Source of the DNA: Lithobates sylvaticus
Taxonomy: Eukaryota; Chordata; Amphibia; Anura; Ranidae
Assembly (NCBI GenBank): GCA_028564925.1
Contig: CM053029.1
Location: 432,040,569 to 432,104,568 of the forward strand
Direction: 5' to 3'
Length of the DNA: 64,000 nucleotides
A program made the position numbers and the translations under genes. Below the pieces are notes generated by a model. The model searched no databases, was not told where the DNA came from, and saw only the letters and a list, made by a program, of their open reading frames with translations. The stretch's first letter is position 1. The number at the start of each line of letters is the position of its first letter. Of this stretch, positions 1 to 12,100 are shown one piece after another.

Positions 1-270
1 TTGTCCCACTGGGACGCGCCGTATTTCTGCCAGGGGTTCTCGGCTCTTGAATTGATAAATTGATAGCAGCGCAGCCATTGGCTCCCGCTGCTGTCAATCA
101 AAACCCCCCGGGAGAGCACTTCTCCCAGGGGGTTATCAGATGTCGGGAGAAGCTGAGAGAGCCCCCGAGGGACCCCAAAAGACCAGGTTCGGGCCACTCT
201 GTGCAAAACGAGCGGCACAGTGGGGGTAAGTATGACATGTTTGTTATTTTTTTTTTTTTTTTTTAAACTG
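1..270 (+). repeat. Interspersed repeat R0, copy a (cut by window start)
   Basis: This stretch resembles 63520-63810 near the other end of the window. Both contain a segment reading roughly 'gcagccattggctcc' followed by 'gctgctgycaatcaaa', and both end with 'ggtaagta' then 'atgtttgttatttt'. Two diverged copies of the same text in one window show an interspersed repeat. I cannot assign its class. The short open frame across it is not evidence of a gene. Confidence 0.55.
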
Positions 271-667
271 GACCTTTAGTATCGCTTTAATTCATAAAAT
301 CTGACATTTTTAATAACTTTATTTCCTGAACAGAGTAATTCTCATTACTCTCCCAGTCTAAATGACTACCTGTTTATATTTAAAATCTAGCTATTTCCTA
401 TTGATTTTCAGAATTTTTTCAAATCTAACTATGAGGAGATCATGGAAACAGTCTCCAACAATCTCACTATTTGGTCAGAACTGGCCGTATCCTGTTTTGG
501 ATTGGTCAGTGTCTTGACAATGAACATCATGACCAGTTTATGTTATACATTTTAGGCAATACCCATCTAATTAGCTTTTTTTTTAATTTTATGCAGTAAA
601 GTAAGGAAACCATGCAGTAGTATATTAATGTGCTTTTATTAACAAAAAAGCTGCATATACAAACTAC
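271..667. other. AT-rich spacer, no feature recognised
   Basis: AT-rich single-copy-looking sequence with homopolymer runs. I see no coding frame, repeat arm or RNA gene here. Confidence 0.5.
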
Positions 668-670
668 TTA

Positions 671-1073
671 TGCCACGTACACACGAGCGGATTTTCCGTT
701 CTTGGATGTTTTTTTTCCGCTCAAGCTTGGCTTTCATACACACAGTCACACAAAAGTTCCCTGAGCTTTCGACCGTCAAGAACGCGGTGACGTACAACAC
801 TACGACGAGCCGAGAAAATTAAGTTAAATGCTTCCGAGCCTGCGTCAAATTGTTTCCGAGCATGCGTAGGAATTTTGCGCGTCGGAATTGCTACAGACGA
901 TCAGAATTTCTGACCGGAACTTTTTCCGACCGAAAATTTAAAAAACATGCTCTCAATCTTTTGCTCAACTTGGCCAGCAAAAGTCCGATAGAGAATACAC
1001 ACGGTCGCATTTTCCGACCAAAAACTCTCATCGGTCTTTTGCTGGCTGAATTTTCGATCGTGTGTACGCGACA
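671..1073. mobile_element. Harbinger-type MITE family A, copy 1
   Basis: The ends are inverted: TGCCACGTACACACGA at the left and a near match to its reverse complement, ending CGTGTGTACGCGACA, at the right. The element is flanked by TTA on both sides (668-670 and 1074-1076). A 3-bp TWA duplication is the hallmark of PIF/Harbinger elements. The interior is rich in 'ttccgac' motifs and encodes nothing. Four more copies lie in this window at 4216, 42388, 45102 and 62798. Confidence 0.8.
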
Positions 1074-1076
1074 TTA

Positions 1077-1828
1077 GAGTTCCACTAGAACAATACAAGA
1101 CATACAGAGTGCTAAAATATGCATATGCACATACTATCTGTAAATTTCTCATGATTGAACATTGACAGTAGTCTGAATGTAATTAGGGATATACTACAAG
1201 TCATTTAGCTTCTGTCATAGCTGGCCAACAATTTCATTAATAAACAGGAAAAAGGTTATTAATCTTGGCAGTCTCTCTCAGAAGTCATCGTCAGCTTAAA
1301 ATTTTATCTTAGAAAGTTTGTAGTAGTACTTCTCACATGGGCATAGCACCTTTTCAGCTACGGTTCTACTTTAGTTTCTATGAGGGAACCATTTTTGCTT
1401 TCAAACTCTGGCTGGCAGAAGATTACTATAAATACCATATAAGAGTTACGTCAAAAAGGTCAAATTATACTTGATTCTTGTTGACATAGCTGCTCTAAGG
1501 CTTGGGTCTGGTCTAGCTCCTCCAAACAACAGGGAACTGCTGAGGAATATATATTTACTGTATATTTTTCTCAGCAAATAGTACATATGCATCAATAGTT
1601 ATACAGTATAGCTTCTTTGCAATTTTTTGCTTCTTTGCCATTTTCCATCTTCCCCATCCCCTATTTGATTTCCCTTTCTTACAGACTCCCCTCCCCCTAC
1701 TACTTTTCCCCATATACTAAAATTTTCAAACTCGTTATTGTTTTTTATGACAGCGTTTATGACATTAAATCACTTTTTGATAAAATGACAAGTCTTTTTG
1801 CTGTTAACCTGTCCTGTTCTTTATAAGA
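1077..1828. other. Unannotated spacer
   Basis: AT-rich sequence between two transposons. No exon, repeat arm or RNA gene is recognisable. The 69-codon open frame near 1617 is pyrimidine-rich and looks like chance. Confidence 0.5.
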
Positions 1829-2049
1829 TACAGTGCCTTGAAAAAGTATTCATATCCCCTAACATTTTCCACATTTTGTCACGTTACAACCAAAAACATA
1901 AATTTATTTTATTGGGATTTTATGTGATAGACCAACACAAAATGGCACATAATTGTGAAGTGGAAGGAAAATGATAAATGGTTTTCATAATGTTTTACAA
2001 ATAAATATCTGAAAAGTGTGGTGTGCATTTGTATTCAGCCTCCCTGACT

Positions 2050-3172
2050 CAATACTTTGTAGAACCACTTTTTTGCTGCAATTACAGCAGCAAGTCTTTT
2101 TAGGGATGTCTCTACCAACTTTGCACATCTAGAGAGTGATATTTTAGCCCATTCGTCTTAGTAAAATAGCCCAAGCTCTGTCAGATTGGATGGGGAGCGT
2201 CTGTGAACAGCAAAACAGCATTTTTCAAGTCTTGCCACAGATTCTCAATCGGATTTAGGTCTGGCCTTTGACTGGGCCATTCTAACACATGAATATTCTT
2301 TGATCCAAACCATTCCATTGTAGCTCTGGCTGTACGTTTAGGGTCGTTGCCCTGCTAGAAGGTGAACCTCCACCCCAGTCTCAAGTCTTTTGCAGACTAA
2401 CAGGTTTTCTTCTAAGATTGCCCTGGATTTGGCTACATCTATCTTCCCGTCAACTATGACCAGCTTCCCTGTCCCTGCCGAAGAAGAGCATCCCAACAAC
2501 ATGATGCTGCCACCACCATGTTTCACGGTGGGGATGGTGTGTTCAGGGTGATGTGCAGTGTTAGTTTTCCGTTATACATAGCATTTTGCTTTTAGGCCAA
2601 ACAGTTAAATTTTGGTCTCATCTGACCAGAGCACCTTCTTCCACATGTTTGCTGTGTCCCCCACATGGCTTCTCGCAAACTGAAAATGGGACTTCTTATG
2701 ACTTTCTTTCATCAATGGCTTTCTTCTTGACACACACCATTCTACATTCATCCAGCTTTCACCCTAGGCCCCTTGTCAACTCAATACCTTATAGTCAATA
2801 CCTGCGAATCAAACTAAATTGTTCCAATTATGCGGACTACAAACAGGAGGCCAGATTTGTGGAGTGCGCAACTAATAGTTGTTCTGTGGACAGATTCTCT
2901 CACCTGAGCTATGGCTTTCTGCAGCTCCTCCAAAGTCACCATGGACCCTTCTCTGATTAATGTTCTCCTTGCCCGGTCTGTCAGTTTAGGTGGACGGCCA
3001 TGTCTTGGTAGGTTTGCAGTTGTGCCATACTCTTTCCATTTTCAGATGATGGATTGAACAGTGCTCTGTGAGATGTTCAAAGCTTGGAATATTTTACTAT
3101 AACCTAACCCTGCTTAAAGCTTCTCCACAACTTTATCCCTGACCTGTCTGGTGTGTGTTCTTGGTCTTCATG
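2050..3172 (-). pseudogene. Tc1-like transposase pseudogene (#1)
   Basis: Minus-strand remnant of a DD34E transposase. The probable start is the ATG at 3172, followed by sequence matching the start at 6221 of the sister element. Recognisable parts include the glycine-rich box 'MKHGGGSIMLLGC' (near 2526-2490) and the text corresponding to 'DPKHT' and 'NPIE' further left. No single frame spans the gene: stops and frameshifts separate the blocks, and about 15 bp of the middle are replaced by foreign sequence at 2732-2849. It cannot make a full transposase. Family assignment is firm; exact ends are approximate. Confidence 0.8.
2732..2849 (+). repeat. 118-bp Penelope-like fragment inside Tc1 #1
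   Basis: This piece matches 9259-9376 at about 93 percent (8 differences in 117 by eye) and translates in part as 'SSFHPRPLVNSIPYSQ', a motif from the end of a Penelope-like reverse transcriptase. It begins and ends inside the coding region of that element and replaces a short stretch of the Tc1 transposase. That is not how a 5'-truncated retro-insertion looks; see the finding on filler DNA. Confidence 0.75.
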
Positions 3173-3519
3173 ATGCTGTTTGTTCACTCAGGTTCCCTAA
3201 AAAAACCTGAGGGCTTCACAGAACAGCTGTATTTACACTGATAATAAATTACACACAGGTGGACTCTATTTACTAATTAGTTGAATTCTGAAGGCAATTG
3301 GTCCCACTAGATTTTAGTTAGGGGTATCAGAGTAAAGGGGGCTGAATACGAATGCACACCACACTTTTAATTTAACATTTTCTTCCACTTCACAATTATG
3401 TGCCACTTTGTGTTGGTCTATCACATAAAATTCCAATAAAATACATTTACTTTTTTTGTTGTAACATGACAACATGTGGAAAATTTCAAGGGGTGTGAAT
3501 ATTTTTTCAAGGCACTGTA

Positions 3520-4058
3520 TATCATGTTCCTCTTGGCTCAATAATTTGTGACACTCAGTCATAAGCCTAGATGCACTGTGTCCACTAGAGACTGGATGAG
3601 GGACTAAAGCCCCAAAACAGTAAACATTATTTCCCACTGAGAGGGGTCAGAAACTGGAAGTAGTTCTATCCTAAACAAACACAGTTTTCTGCCTGTGAAT
3701 TAGAACTAACAGTACTGATCTGACAAGCTTCCATCTCTAGAAGATGCAGCATTTTGGAGTCCTGCTAAGCACATGGAAAGAAGATCATATGAGTAAACAC
3801 AGATGTAAATGTGGTTTATGCCAAAAGACCAATGCTTTTGATGTTTTGCTAGCAAGTCTTTTTGTTGCACTTATAACCATAAACCTTTGCATGAGTCATA
3901 ATTATGCAATAACATCCTTATGGAATAGTATTCAACTTCTTAACTTGCTTCCCTGAAAGCAGAAAAGTGAGAAACATAAAGCATGGCTGATGGTGCTGCT
4001 CATGGAAGCAGAATATATTTCTCTATAAACCTTGTCTTCAGCTTCACACGCCTATTTT
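3520..4058. other. Spacer between two Tc1-like elements
   Basis: No TIRs, coding motif or RNA gene seen. A 70-codon open frame at 3744-3956 shows no recognisable domain and is probably chance. Confidence 0.45.
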
Positions 4059-4406
4059 GTGGCGTGCATTTGTATTCAGCCCCCTTTACCCCGATACCCC
4101 CAACTAAAATCTAGCGGAACCAATTGCCTTTCAGAAGTCACCTAATTAGTACATAGAGTCCACCTGTGTGTAATCTAATCTTCTGTGAAGCCCTCACAGG
4201 TTTTTCAGAGCCTAATGGCCCGTACACACGATCCGAATATCATACGAAAACTGTCATCTGAGGAAGAATCATACGATTTTAAGGATCGTGTGTACTCTAC
4301 TTTCGACAGCCAATCACGACAGTTCATCCGATATTATTCGATTCGACATGCATGGAAATTTTCCTTGTACGATTCCAGATCGTACGATTTTTGTTTAGTC
4401 AGTATA

Positions 4407-4620
4407 CAGTGGTGTGAAAAAGTGTTTGCCCCCTTCCTCATTTCCTGTTCCTTTGCATGTTTGTCACACTTAAGTGTTTCGGAACATCAAACCAATTTAA
4501 ACAATAGTCAAGGACAACACAAGTAAACACAAAATGCAATTTGTAAATTAAGGTGTTTATTATTAAAGGTGAAAAAAAATCCAAACCATCATGGCCCTGT
4601 GTGAAAAAGTGATTGCCCCC
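4407..4620 (+). repeat. Left IR/DR terminal repeat of Frog Prince-like element
   Basis: A 214-bp arm with transposase-binding direct repeats at its outer end (from 4407) and inner end (about 4598-4620). It pairs with 5814-6027. The only mismatches I see lie around 4545-4552. Confidence 0.9.
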
Positions 4621-4625
4621 TAAAC

Positions 4626-5660
<1,035 letters not shown>

Positions 5661-5813
5661 TTAAGGATCTTCTGGTGGACCTTACTGTGTCAAGCAGCTC
5701 CTATTTAAGTGATGCCTTGATTGTGAACAGGTGTGGCAATAATCAGGCCTGGGTGTGGCTAGAGAAATTGAACTCAGGTGTGGACAACCACAGTTATAGT
5801 ATGTTTTAACAAG

Positions 5814-6027
5814 GGGGGCAATCACTTTTTCACACAGGGCCATGATGGTTTGGATTTTTTTTCACCTTTAATAATAAACACATTCATTTACAAATTGCAT
5901 TTTGTGTTTACTTGTGTTGTCCTTGACTATTGTTTAAATTGGTTTGATGTTCCGAAACACTTAAGTGTGACAAACATGCAAAGGAACAGGAAATGAGGAA
6001 GGGGGCAAACACTTTTTCACACCACTG
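5814..6027 (-). repeat. Right IR/DR terminal repeat of Frog Prince-like element
   Basis: Reverse complement of 4407-4620 with two differences. It lies upstream of the transposase and probably also holds its promoter, as in other Tc1 elements; the promoter itself is inference. Confidence 0.9.
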
Positions 6028-6220
6028 TAGTTGTCGTCCGAAAATGCAATAAAAATACAAATACATCACTTCCGATTTTTTTTCCTATCGTACGAGAATT
6101 TTCGTGACTTTATTTTCCTATTCAATTTCTACTTGCGACTATTAAGCGAAAAGGTCGTACGAATCTGTCGTACGATATTCGGATCGTGTGTACGGGCCAT
6201 AAGTGAACAAACAGCATCAT

Positions 6221-7340
6221 GAAGGCCAAGGAACACACCAGACAGGTCAGGTATAAAGTTGTGGAGAAGTTTAAAGCAGTTATAAAAAATATTTCCCAAG
6301 CTTTGAACATCTCATGGAGCACTGTTCAATCCATCATCCAAAAATGAAAAGAGTATGGCACAACTGCAAACCTACAAAGACATGCCATCCACCTAAACTG
6401 ACAGGAAAGGAGAGCATTAAGCATAGAAGCAGCCAAGAGGCCCATGATAACTTTGAAGGAGCTGCAGAGATCCACAGATCAGGTGGGAGAATTTGTCCAC
6501 AGGACAACTATTAGTCGTGTACTCCTCAAATCTGGCCTTTATGGAAGAGTGGCAAAAAGAAAGTCATTGTTGAAAGAAAGCCATAAGAAGTCCCATTTGC
6601 AGTTTGCGAGAAGCCATGTGGGGGACACAGCAAACATGTGGAAGAAGGTGCTCTGGTCAGATGAGACCAAAATTTAACTTTGTGGCCTAAAAGCAAAATG
6701 CTATGTGTGGCAGAAAACTAACACTGCACATCATTCTGATCACACCATCCCCACCGTGAAGGAGAAGAGGCCGGAAAGCAGAGGGGAGTAGAGAAAAGAC
6801 ATGTAAAGCCCACCCCAGTGTCACACGTAAATATTCAGCAAGATGTCCATGAAAGCCACACTTTATCAAACTTCCAGGGGCAACCACGGCTAATGTAGGT
6901 CAGCTTGTAAAGGGGCAAGACAGCATTAACCCCTTTTTCCCAAGAGGACAAATACAGGGCAATCTTAGAAGAAAACCTGTCTGCCACAGTCTCAAGCCTT
7001 TTTCAGACTGCAGAGGTTTAATCTTCCAGCAGGACAACGACCCTAAACATACAGCCAAAGCTACAATGGAATGGTTTAGATCAAAGCATATTCATATGTT
7101 AGAATGGCCCAATCAAAGTCCAAACCTAATTCCAATTGAGAATCTGTGGCAAGACTTGAAAACTACTGTTCACAGATGCTCTCCATTCAATCTGACAGAG
7201 CTTGAGCTATTTTGCATAGAAGAATGGGCAAAAATGTCCCTCTCTAGATGTGCCAAGCTGGTAGAGACATACCCGAAAAGACTTGCAGCTGTAATTGCAG
7301 CAACAGGTGGTTCTACAAAGTACAAAGGGGCTGAATACAA
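6221..7340 (+). pseudogene. Tc1-like transposase pseudogene (#2)
   Basis: Plus-strand transposase remnant starting at the ATG near 6223. It continues through 'FVHRTTISRVLLKSGLYGRV' (6495 onward), 'WSDETKI' (6650-6675, first catalytic D kept) and '[17 protein letters not shown]' (7095-7160, third catalytic E kept) to 'LAAVIAATGG'. Frames change at least twice, and 6765-6945 is rearranged sequence that does not match the family. It is dead as a gene. Confidence 0.82.
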
Positions 7341-7475
7341 ATGCATGGCACACTTTTCAGATATTTATTTGTAAAAAAAAAAATTGAAAATCATTTATCC
7401 TTTTCTTTCCACTGTAAAATTATGTGTCACTTTGTGTTGGTTTATCACATAATATCACATAAAATCCCAATTCAT

Positions 7476-7580
7476 GTTTTTGTAAACTGGGTTTATGCCT
7501 GCCAAGTCTACTGCGATTAACATATTAAATATAATAAATAAATAAATATAATATAATAAACATATTAAATATACCAGATA
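7476..7580. repeat. Low-complexity AT tract
   Basis: Runs of 'ataataaataa' form a short impure microsatellite between Tc1 #2 and the L1-like remnant. Confidence 0.6.
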
Positions 7581-7755
7581 ATACTAGCTGTGGATGTTAC
7601 TAAGGCCTTTGATAGTTTAGAATGTGGGTATCTTTGGGGGTACTGAGCAATGGGTACAATTTTTAAACGCTTATTGCCAAGCCTGCCTTAAGGTCAATGG
7701 TTTATGCACACTTTTCTTCACCCTTCAGAGCTGCACCCAGCAGGAATGCCCCTTA
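7581..7755 (+). pseudogene. L1-like LINE reverse transcriptase, part 1
   Basis: Translates as 'LAVDVTKAFDSLECGYLW', RT motif A of L1-type ORF2 with the catalytic D, then 'KVNGLCTLFF' and 'QECPL', equivalent to 'VNG' and 'QGCPL' of L1. Stops and frameshifts interrupt it. The frame is cut at the CPL/SP junction by the MITE at 7756-8109 and resumes after it, then again beyond the large TTAA element at 12737. This is a decayed non-LTR retrotransposon fragment. Confidence 0.75.
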
Positions 7756-8109
7756 CCCAGATAGCAAGCAATTTACCTGCAAGTTTGAAAATTACTTTCT
7801 AAGCTTTTGCTAGACTTGCCAGGCTTCACAAGTTTGGTGCACAATTGCAGCATGTCTACATTGCATGACTTCGGATCAACTTTCTTTGCAGACTTGCAAG
7901 TCTGCTGCAAGTTCTAGTTCAGTTATGTTGTGCAATAGTCATCCCACCACAGGGGTCACTGTGGCTGAATTTGGAAAAGTGTCAACTAGAACTTGTGCTT
8001 CACGTGCTCTGCAAGTGTACAACTTGCCAGTGAAAATGTGCAGCATGTTAACAAGACTTACCATTCGACACTGCCACAAATTTGGGGGAAGGTATCCTTT
8101 TTATCTGGG
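7756..8109. mobile_element. TA-flanked MITE (Tc1/mariner-type)
   Basis: The ends CCCAGATA and TATCTGGG are inverted and flanked by TA on both sides (7754-7755 and 8110-8111). The host L1 text reads through smoothly when the element is removed. The interior is about 350 bp of 'gcaagtctgc'-like internal repeats and is non-coding. Confidence 0.75.
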
Positions 8110-8111
8110 TA

Positions 8112-8287
8112 TCTCTCCTACTGTTTCTCCAGGCCATTGAGCCTTTAGCTACCCTTATTCAACAGTCAGAATTATGCTTTATGAGGGTAACCTATTCTTT
8201 CTGGCCAATACACACTCCTCTCTGCCTAGTGCCATGTTTTTAATTGAGAAATTCAGAAATTACTAATAAACTAATAAAGTTTATTAA
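8112..8287 (+). pseudogene. L1-like LINE reverse transcriptase, part 2
   Basis: Continues part 1 with 'LLFLQAIEPLATLIQ' (from about 8119) and then, in another frame, 'FLANTHSSLPSAMFLIEKF'. These match the L1 segments around 'ALEPLA' and the region after the YADD box. Frameshifted and dead. It ends at the TTAA element that begins at 8288. Confidence 0.72.
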
Positions 8288-8559
8288 CCACTTTCCGCCC
8301 CTCCTATATCAGATTGACGGCCGGGAAGTGGTTCTGTTATCCTGACTGGGCATCATATGATGTCCAGCAGGATAACATGACGGCGCGCGTCCACAGGGGC
8401 GTGAAGTCTGGTGATCGTGAGTGCGGTGTGACAGTCTGACACGCCGCATCTCTGATTGTGGTAAGAACCCTCTGACAGAGGCTTATTACCACGTGATTAT
8501 CTGTGACCAATCACAACTGATCATCACGTGAACCAGAAAGTGGACGTGAACCAGGAAGT

Positions 8560-9039
8560 GATAATCAGCACATTGATTATTAGCACAGCCACCATCAGAT
8601 GTGCCCATCACCGCCAATCAGTGCTCAACAGCTGCCAGTCAGTGCCCCCTCAAAAAAATCTCTCAGTGCCCACCACAGTGCCAATCAGAGCCCACCACAG
8701 TGCCATCCAGTGCCGATCACAGTGCCCTGCAGTTACACCTGTCAGTACCTCATAATCAGTGCTGCCCATCAGTGCTATCTATTAGTGTCCATCAGTGACA
8801 TCTGTCAGTGCCAATCAGTGCCGCCTATCAGTGCCGCCGGTCAGTGACCATCAGTGCCACCTATCAGTGCCCATCAGTGCTGCAGATCAGTGCCGCCTAT
8901 CGATGCCCATCAGTGCTGCATATCAGTGCCCATCAATTCTACATATCAGTGCCTCCTCAGTGCCACCTTATCAGTGCCAACTCATCAGTGCTGCCTCATC
9001 AGTGCCCATCAGTGCCGCCTCATCAGTGCCCATCAGTGA
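8560..9039 (+). repeat. Degenerate 'cagtgccnatcagtgcc' minisatellite
   Basis: About 480 bp of imperfect units of 11-22 bp built on 'atcagtgcc'. All long open frames here are artefacts of the repeat. It is internal to R1 copy a; a decayed trace of the same text occurs in copy c near 14980-15040. Confidence 0.9.
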
Positions 9040-9380
9040 TCGTTATGTGGCACAGGTACATAGATGACATCTTCATCTCTGGGACAGACCTGAGCAACTG
9101 CTATCTGATTGCTTGGTGGCTCTAAATCGGAATAAGTTCAATCTGAAGTTCACCATGTCTTTCAACACCTCCAAAGTCACTTTTTTGGATGTTGAAATAT
9201 ACAAAGATACTACAAATATGCTTTCTTTTAAGCAATTCAGAAAACCCACAGCCGGGAACACCATTCTACATTCATCCAGCTTTCACCCTAGGCCCCTTGT
9301 CAACTCAATACCGTATAGTCAATGCCTGCGAATCCACCAAAATTGTTCCAATTATGCAGACCAAAAACAGGAGGCAAATA
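9040..9380 (+). pseudogene. Penelope-like reverse transcriptase fragment
   Basis: Translates as 'MWHRYIDDIFI' (catalytic YIDD box), then in a second frame 'LNRNKFNLKFTMSFN', 'VTFLDVEIYKD', 'FRKPTAGNT' and 'FHPRPLVNSIPYSQ'. The order and spacing fit the palm-to-thumb region of Penelope-like elements, which usually carry a GIY-YIG endonuclease downstream. I do not see that domain here. The fragment is short and frame-broken. Confidence 0.75.
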
Positions 9381-9785
9381 GTCGGCTTTTTCTTCTTCCC
9401 CCCTTTTTTCCTCTTATTCCCCTTCCCCCTCCCCCTTCTCCCCCTCCCCCCTTTTTCCTTCCCCTGTTCATTGTCCTACTTCTCATCCACCATTCAATTC
9501 CATATACACCTGATACCTTCTCTCTTCCCTGTTTGTCCTTATAAGCTAGGTAAGCTTATCATTGGGCTGTTGCACAGCCAGGACCACATTGTGCTCCACA
9601 CCAATGATCCACACAAAAACGACAAATCCAGGTGAGAACTCCTTGGACCCCACACCCCCTTGACTTTACTACTCTTGCGACTATGGTGTTGCTCTGCTGC
9701 ATGTATTTGCAGCAGATACTCTAAAGTATCATGGTGTGTTATGCCCTAAGTGATGAAGCCACATGTCTGCTACGGCATGACATGT

Positions 9786-11586
9786 TGTCACGTACCTGGT
9801 GGTGCGAGCCCGATATTGCAGAGAGAGACCTCCCTTGCGTCTCCCACTCCTGGTTCCCTGGTGTGGGGACAGGAGACCCAGGAGTGAGGAGGAGCACGGG
9901 TGCCTGGCAGGATCAACAGACCGGTGGAGTGACCAAGTCAACTCAGCGGACACGGTGGAGGCCTGGATAGCAGAGAAGACTGGATACAGACGAATGAGCT
10001 GGACCACAGGTAAACAGGATAGCAGAGCTGGCTGGATCTGGACAAACAGCTTAGCAGACTGGACAGCAGAGCAGGATGAATCTGGATGGACAGCTTAGCA
10101 GACTGATCAGCAGAGTAGGCCGGAACTGAACAGGTAAGCAGGTTCAACAGGCACACAGGATAGCAGAGCTGGCTAGATCTGGACAAACAGCTTAGCAGAC
10201 TGGACAGCAGAGCAGGATGTATCTAGATGGACAGCTTAGCAGACTGGTCAGCAGAGTAGGCCGGAACTGAACAGGTAAGCAGGTTCAACAGGCACACAGG
10301 ATAGCAGAGCTGGCTGGATCTGGACAAACAGCTTAGCAGACTGGACAGCAGAGCAGGATGAATCTGGATGGACAGCTTAGCAGACTGGTCAGCAGAGTAG
10401 GCCGGAACTGAACAGGTAAGCAGGTTCAACAGGCACACAGGATAGCAGAGCTGGCTAGATCTGGACAAACAGCTTAGCAGACTGGACAGCAGAGCAGGAT
10501 GAATCTAGATGGACAGCTTAGCAGACTGGTCAGCAGAGTAGGCCGGAACTGAACAGGTAAGCAGGTTCAACAGGCACACAGGATAGCAGAGCTGGCTGGA
10601 TCTGGACAAACAGCTTAGCAGACTGGACAGCAGAGCAGGATGAATCTGGATGGACAGCTTAGCAGACTGGTCAGCAGAGTAGGCCGGAACTGAACAGGTA
10701 AGCAGGTTCAACAGGCACACAGGATAGCAGAGCTGGCTGGATCTGGACAAACAGCTTAGCAGACTGGACAGCAGAGCAGGATGAATCTGGATGGACAGCT
10801 TAGCAGACTGGTCAGCAGAGTAGGCCGGAACTGAACAGGTAAGCAGGTTCAACAGGCACACAGGATAGCAGAGCTGGCTGGATCTGGAAAAACAGCTTAG
10901 CAGACTGGACAGCAGAGCAGGATGAATCTGGATGGACAGCTTAGCAGACTGGTCAGCAGAGTAGGCCGGAACTGAACAGGTAAGCAGGTTCAACAGGCAC
11001 ACAGGATAGCAGAGCTGGCTGGATCTGGACAAACAGCTTAGCAGACTGGACAGCAGAGCAGGATGAATCTGGATGGACAGCTTAGCAGACTGGTCAGCAG
11101 AGTAGGAAGCAGGACTATGGCACAGGCGTGATCAGTACAGGTGATCAGACTTGGAGCAGGAAACAGAACCTCTGAACGGACTGGAGCAGTGCAAATGATC
11201 AGGTTCATTACAGGGATCAGACTGCAGACCGGACAGGAACCATGCAGGTAATCAGAGTTCATCAAGGAAGTCAGGTCAGGAATCAAACTGGTATTAAGGT
11301 ACCAGGGATGAGGCAGAAGGATGGTCACAACAAGCCGGGGTCGGGTACAGGCAGATAGCTGGGTAGTCACAGGTAAGCCGGGTCAATAGGACAGATAAAT
11401 CAGGATCAGATTACACACACCACAACGCTGTAGAGCAGACAGCAAAGACCGTCTGCTCAGGTCAAGTTTAAATAGGCTGACTGGCGCTAACTAGAGCGCG
11501 CGCCCGTCTCCCTGTGCACGGCTGCGCAGTGGAATCTGAGGGCCGGGACGGCCCGGGTTTAAGTTTCTGGCAGGATCTTCATGACA
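9786..11586. mobile_element. LTR-like unit (TG...CA) with 5-bp flanking duplication
   Basis: Starts TGTCACGTACC and ends TTCATGACA, flanked by CATGT on both sides (9781-9785, 11587-11591). TG...CA ends with a 5-bp duplication fit a solitary LTR of a retrovirus-like element. No coding region is present, only a tandem array and GC-rich flanks. A non-autonomous DNA transposon with short TGTCA ends is an alternative. It looks structurally whole and not very old. Confidence 0.6.
10015..11105. repeat. 141-bp tandem repeat array, about 7.7 copies
   Basis: The phrase 'ggttcaacaggcacacag' recurs at 10141, 10282, 10423, 10564, 10705, 10846 and 10987, exactly 141 bp apart. Each unit holds two diverged halves around 'cagcttagcagactgg'. 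The first copies alternate 'ctagatctgg' and 'ctggatctgg', hinting at a 282-bp higher-order unit. Since 141 is divisible by three, one minus frame stays open for over 500 bp without being a gene. Confidence 0.95.
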
Positions 11587-12100
11587 CATGTTGATTCATG
11601 CACATAGTTTTACATGTTTTACTTTTTATATTTGTGTGGCCTACATTGCCATTTTACTGATTTTGTATTATTTCTCTGTGCCAGATCTGTCTCTCAATCT
11701 GTTTGGTCGATCCTTGTGAGCTTTGGTGTGTTTTTTGGCGACAGGAACGCTGCATGCTCCAACCATACATATATTGTACTTCAATTGCTCTGTCATGGGG
11801 ATCCATGCACTATCAGTGTTGTGAAGCTCTCCTACATAGCCCCACATGTGGACCCCAGAGCTCCCATATTGTGCGATTGAGCAGGTTAAGAGATAAAAGC
11901 CCCTCCTACCTGTGAATCCTGATGTGTACTATACTTTAGAAAAGACATGAACTTTGTGAGTACCATTTATTTCCATTGCCTGTCATCATATGCCATGCTA
12001 TTTAAACTACTGTATTTTCATACTTATATACTCACCCGTGTATCTTGTACTATTTTTGTTCTTTATTTTTTTGTTGTTATTAGAAAAAGAGCTCACTTCA

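Larger units (their letters stand above)
1831..3517 (-). mobile_element. Tc1-like transposon #1, degenerate, full length
   Basis: Both ends read CAGTGCCTTGAAAAA inward and are flanked by TA (1829-1830 and 3518-3519), the Tc1/mariner target duplication. The terminal inverted repeats extend about 200 bp and match at roughly 90 percent by eye. Total length 1687 bp is normal for vertebrate Tc1 elements. The transposase lies on the minus strand. A 118-bp piece of Penelope-like sequence sits inside it at 2732-2849. The element at 4059-7475 is the same family in the opposite orientation. Confidence 0.92.

Noticed and set aside
8528-9125. Several overlapping 60-105-codon frames
   Set aside because: Products of the 'atcagtgcc' minisatellite read in all phases.
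10505-11032. 175-codon open frame on the minus strand
   Set aside because: It is entirely the 141-bp tandem repeat; periodicity divisible by three keeps it open without coding signal.
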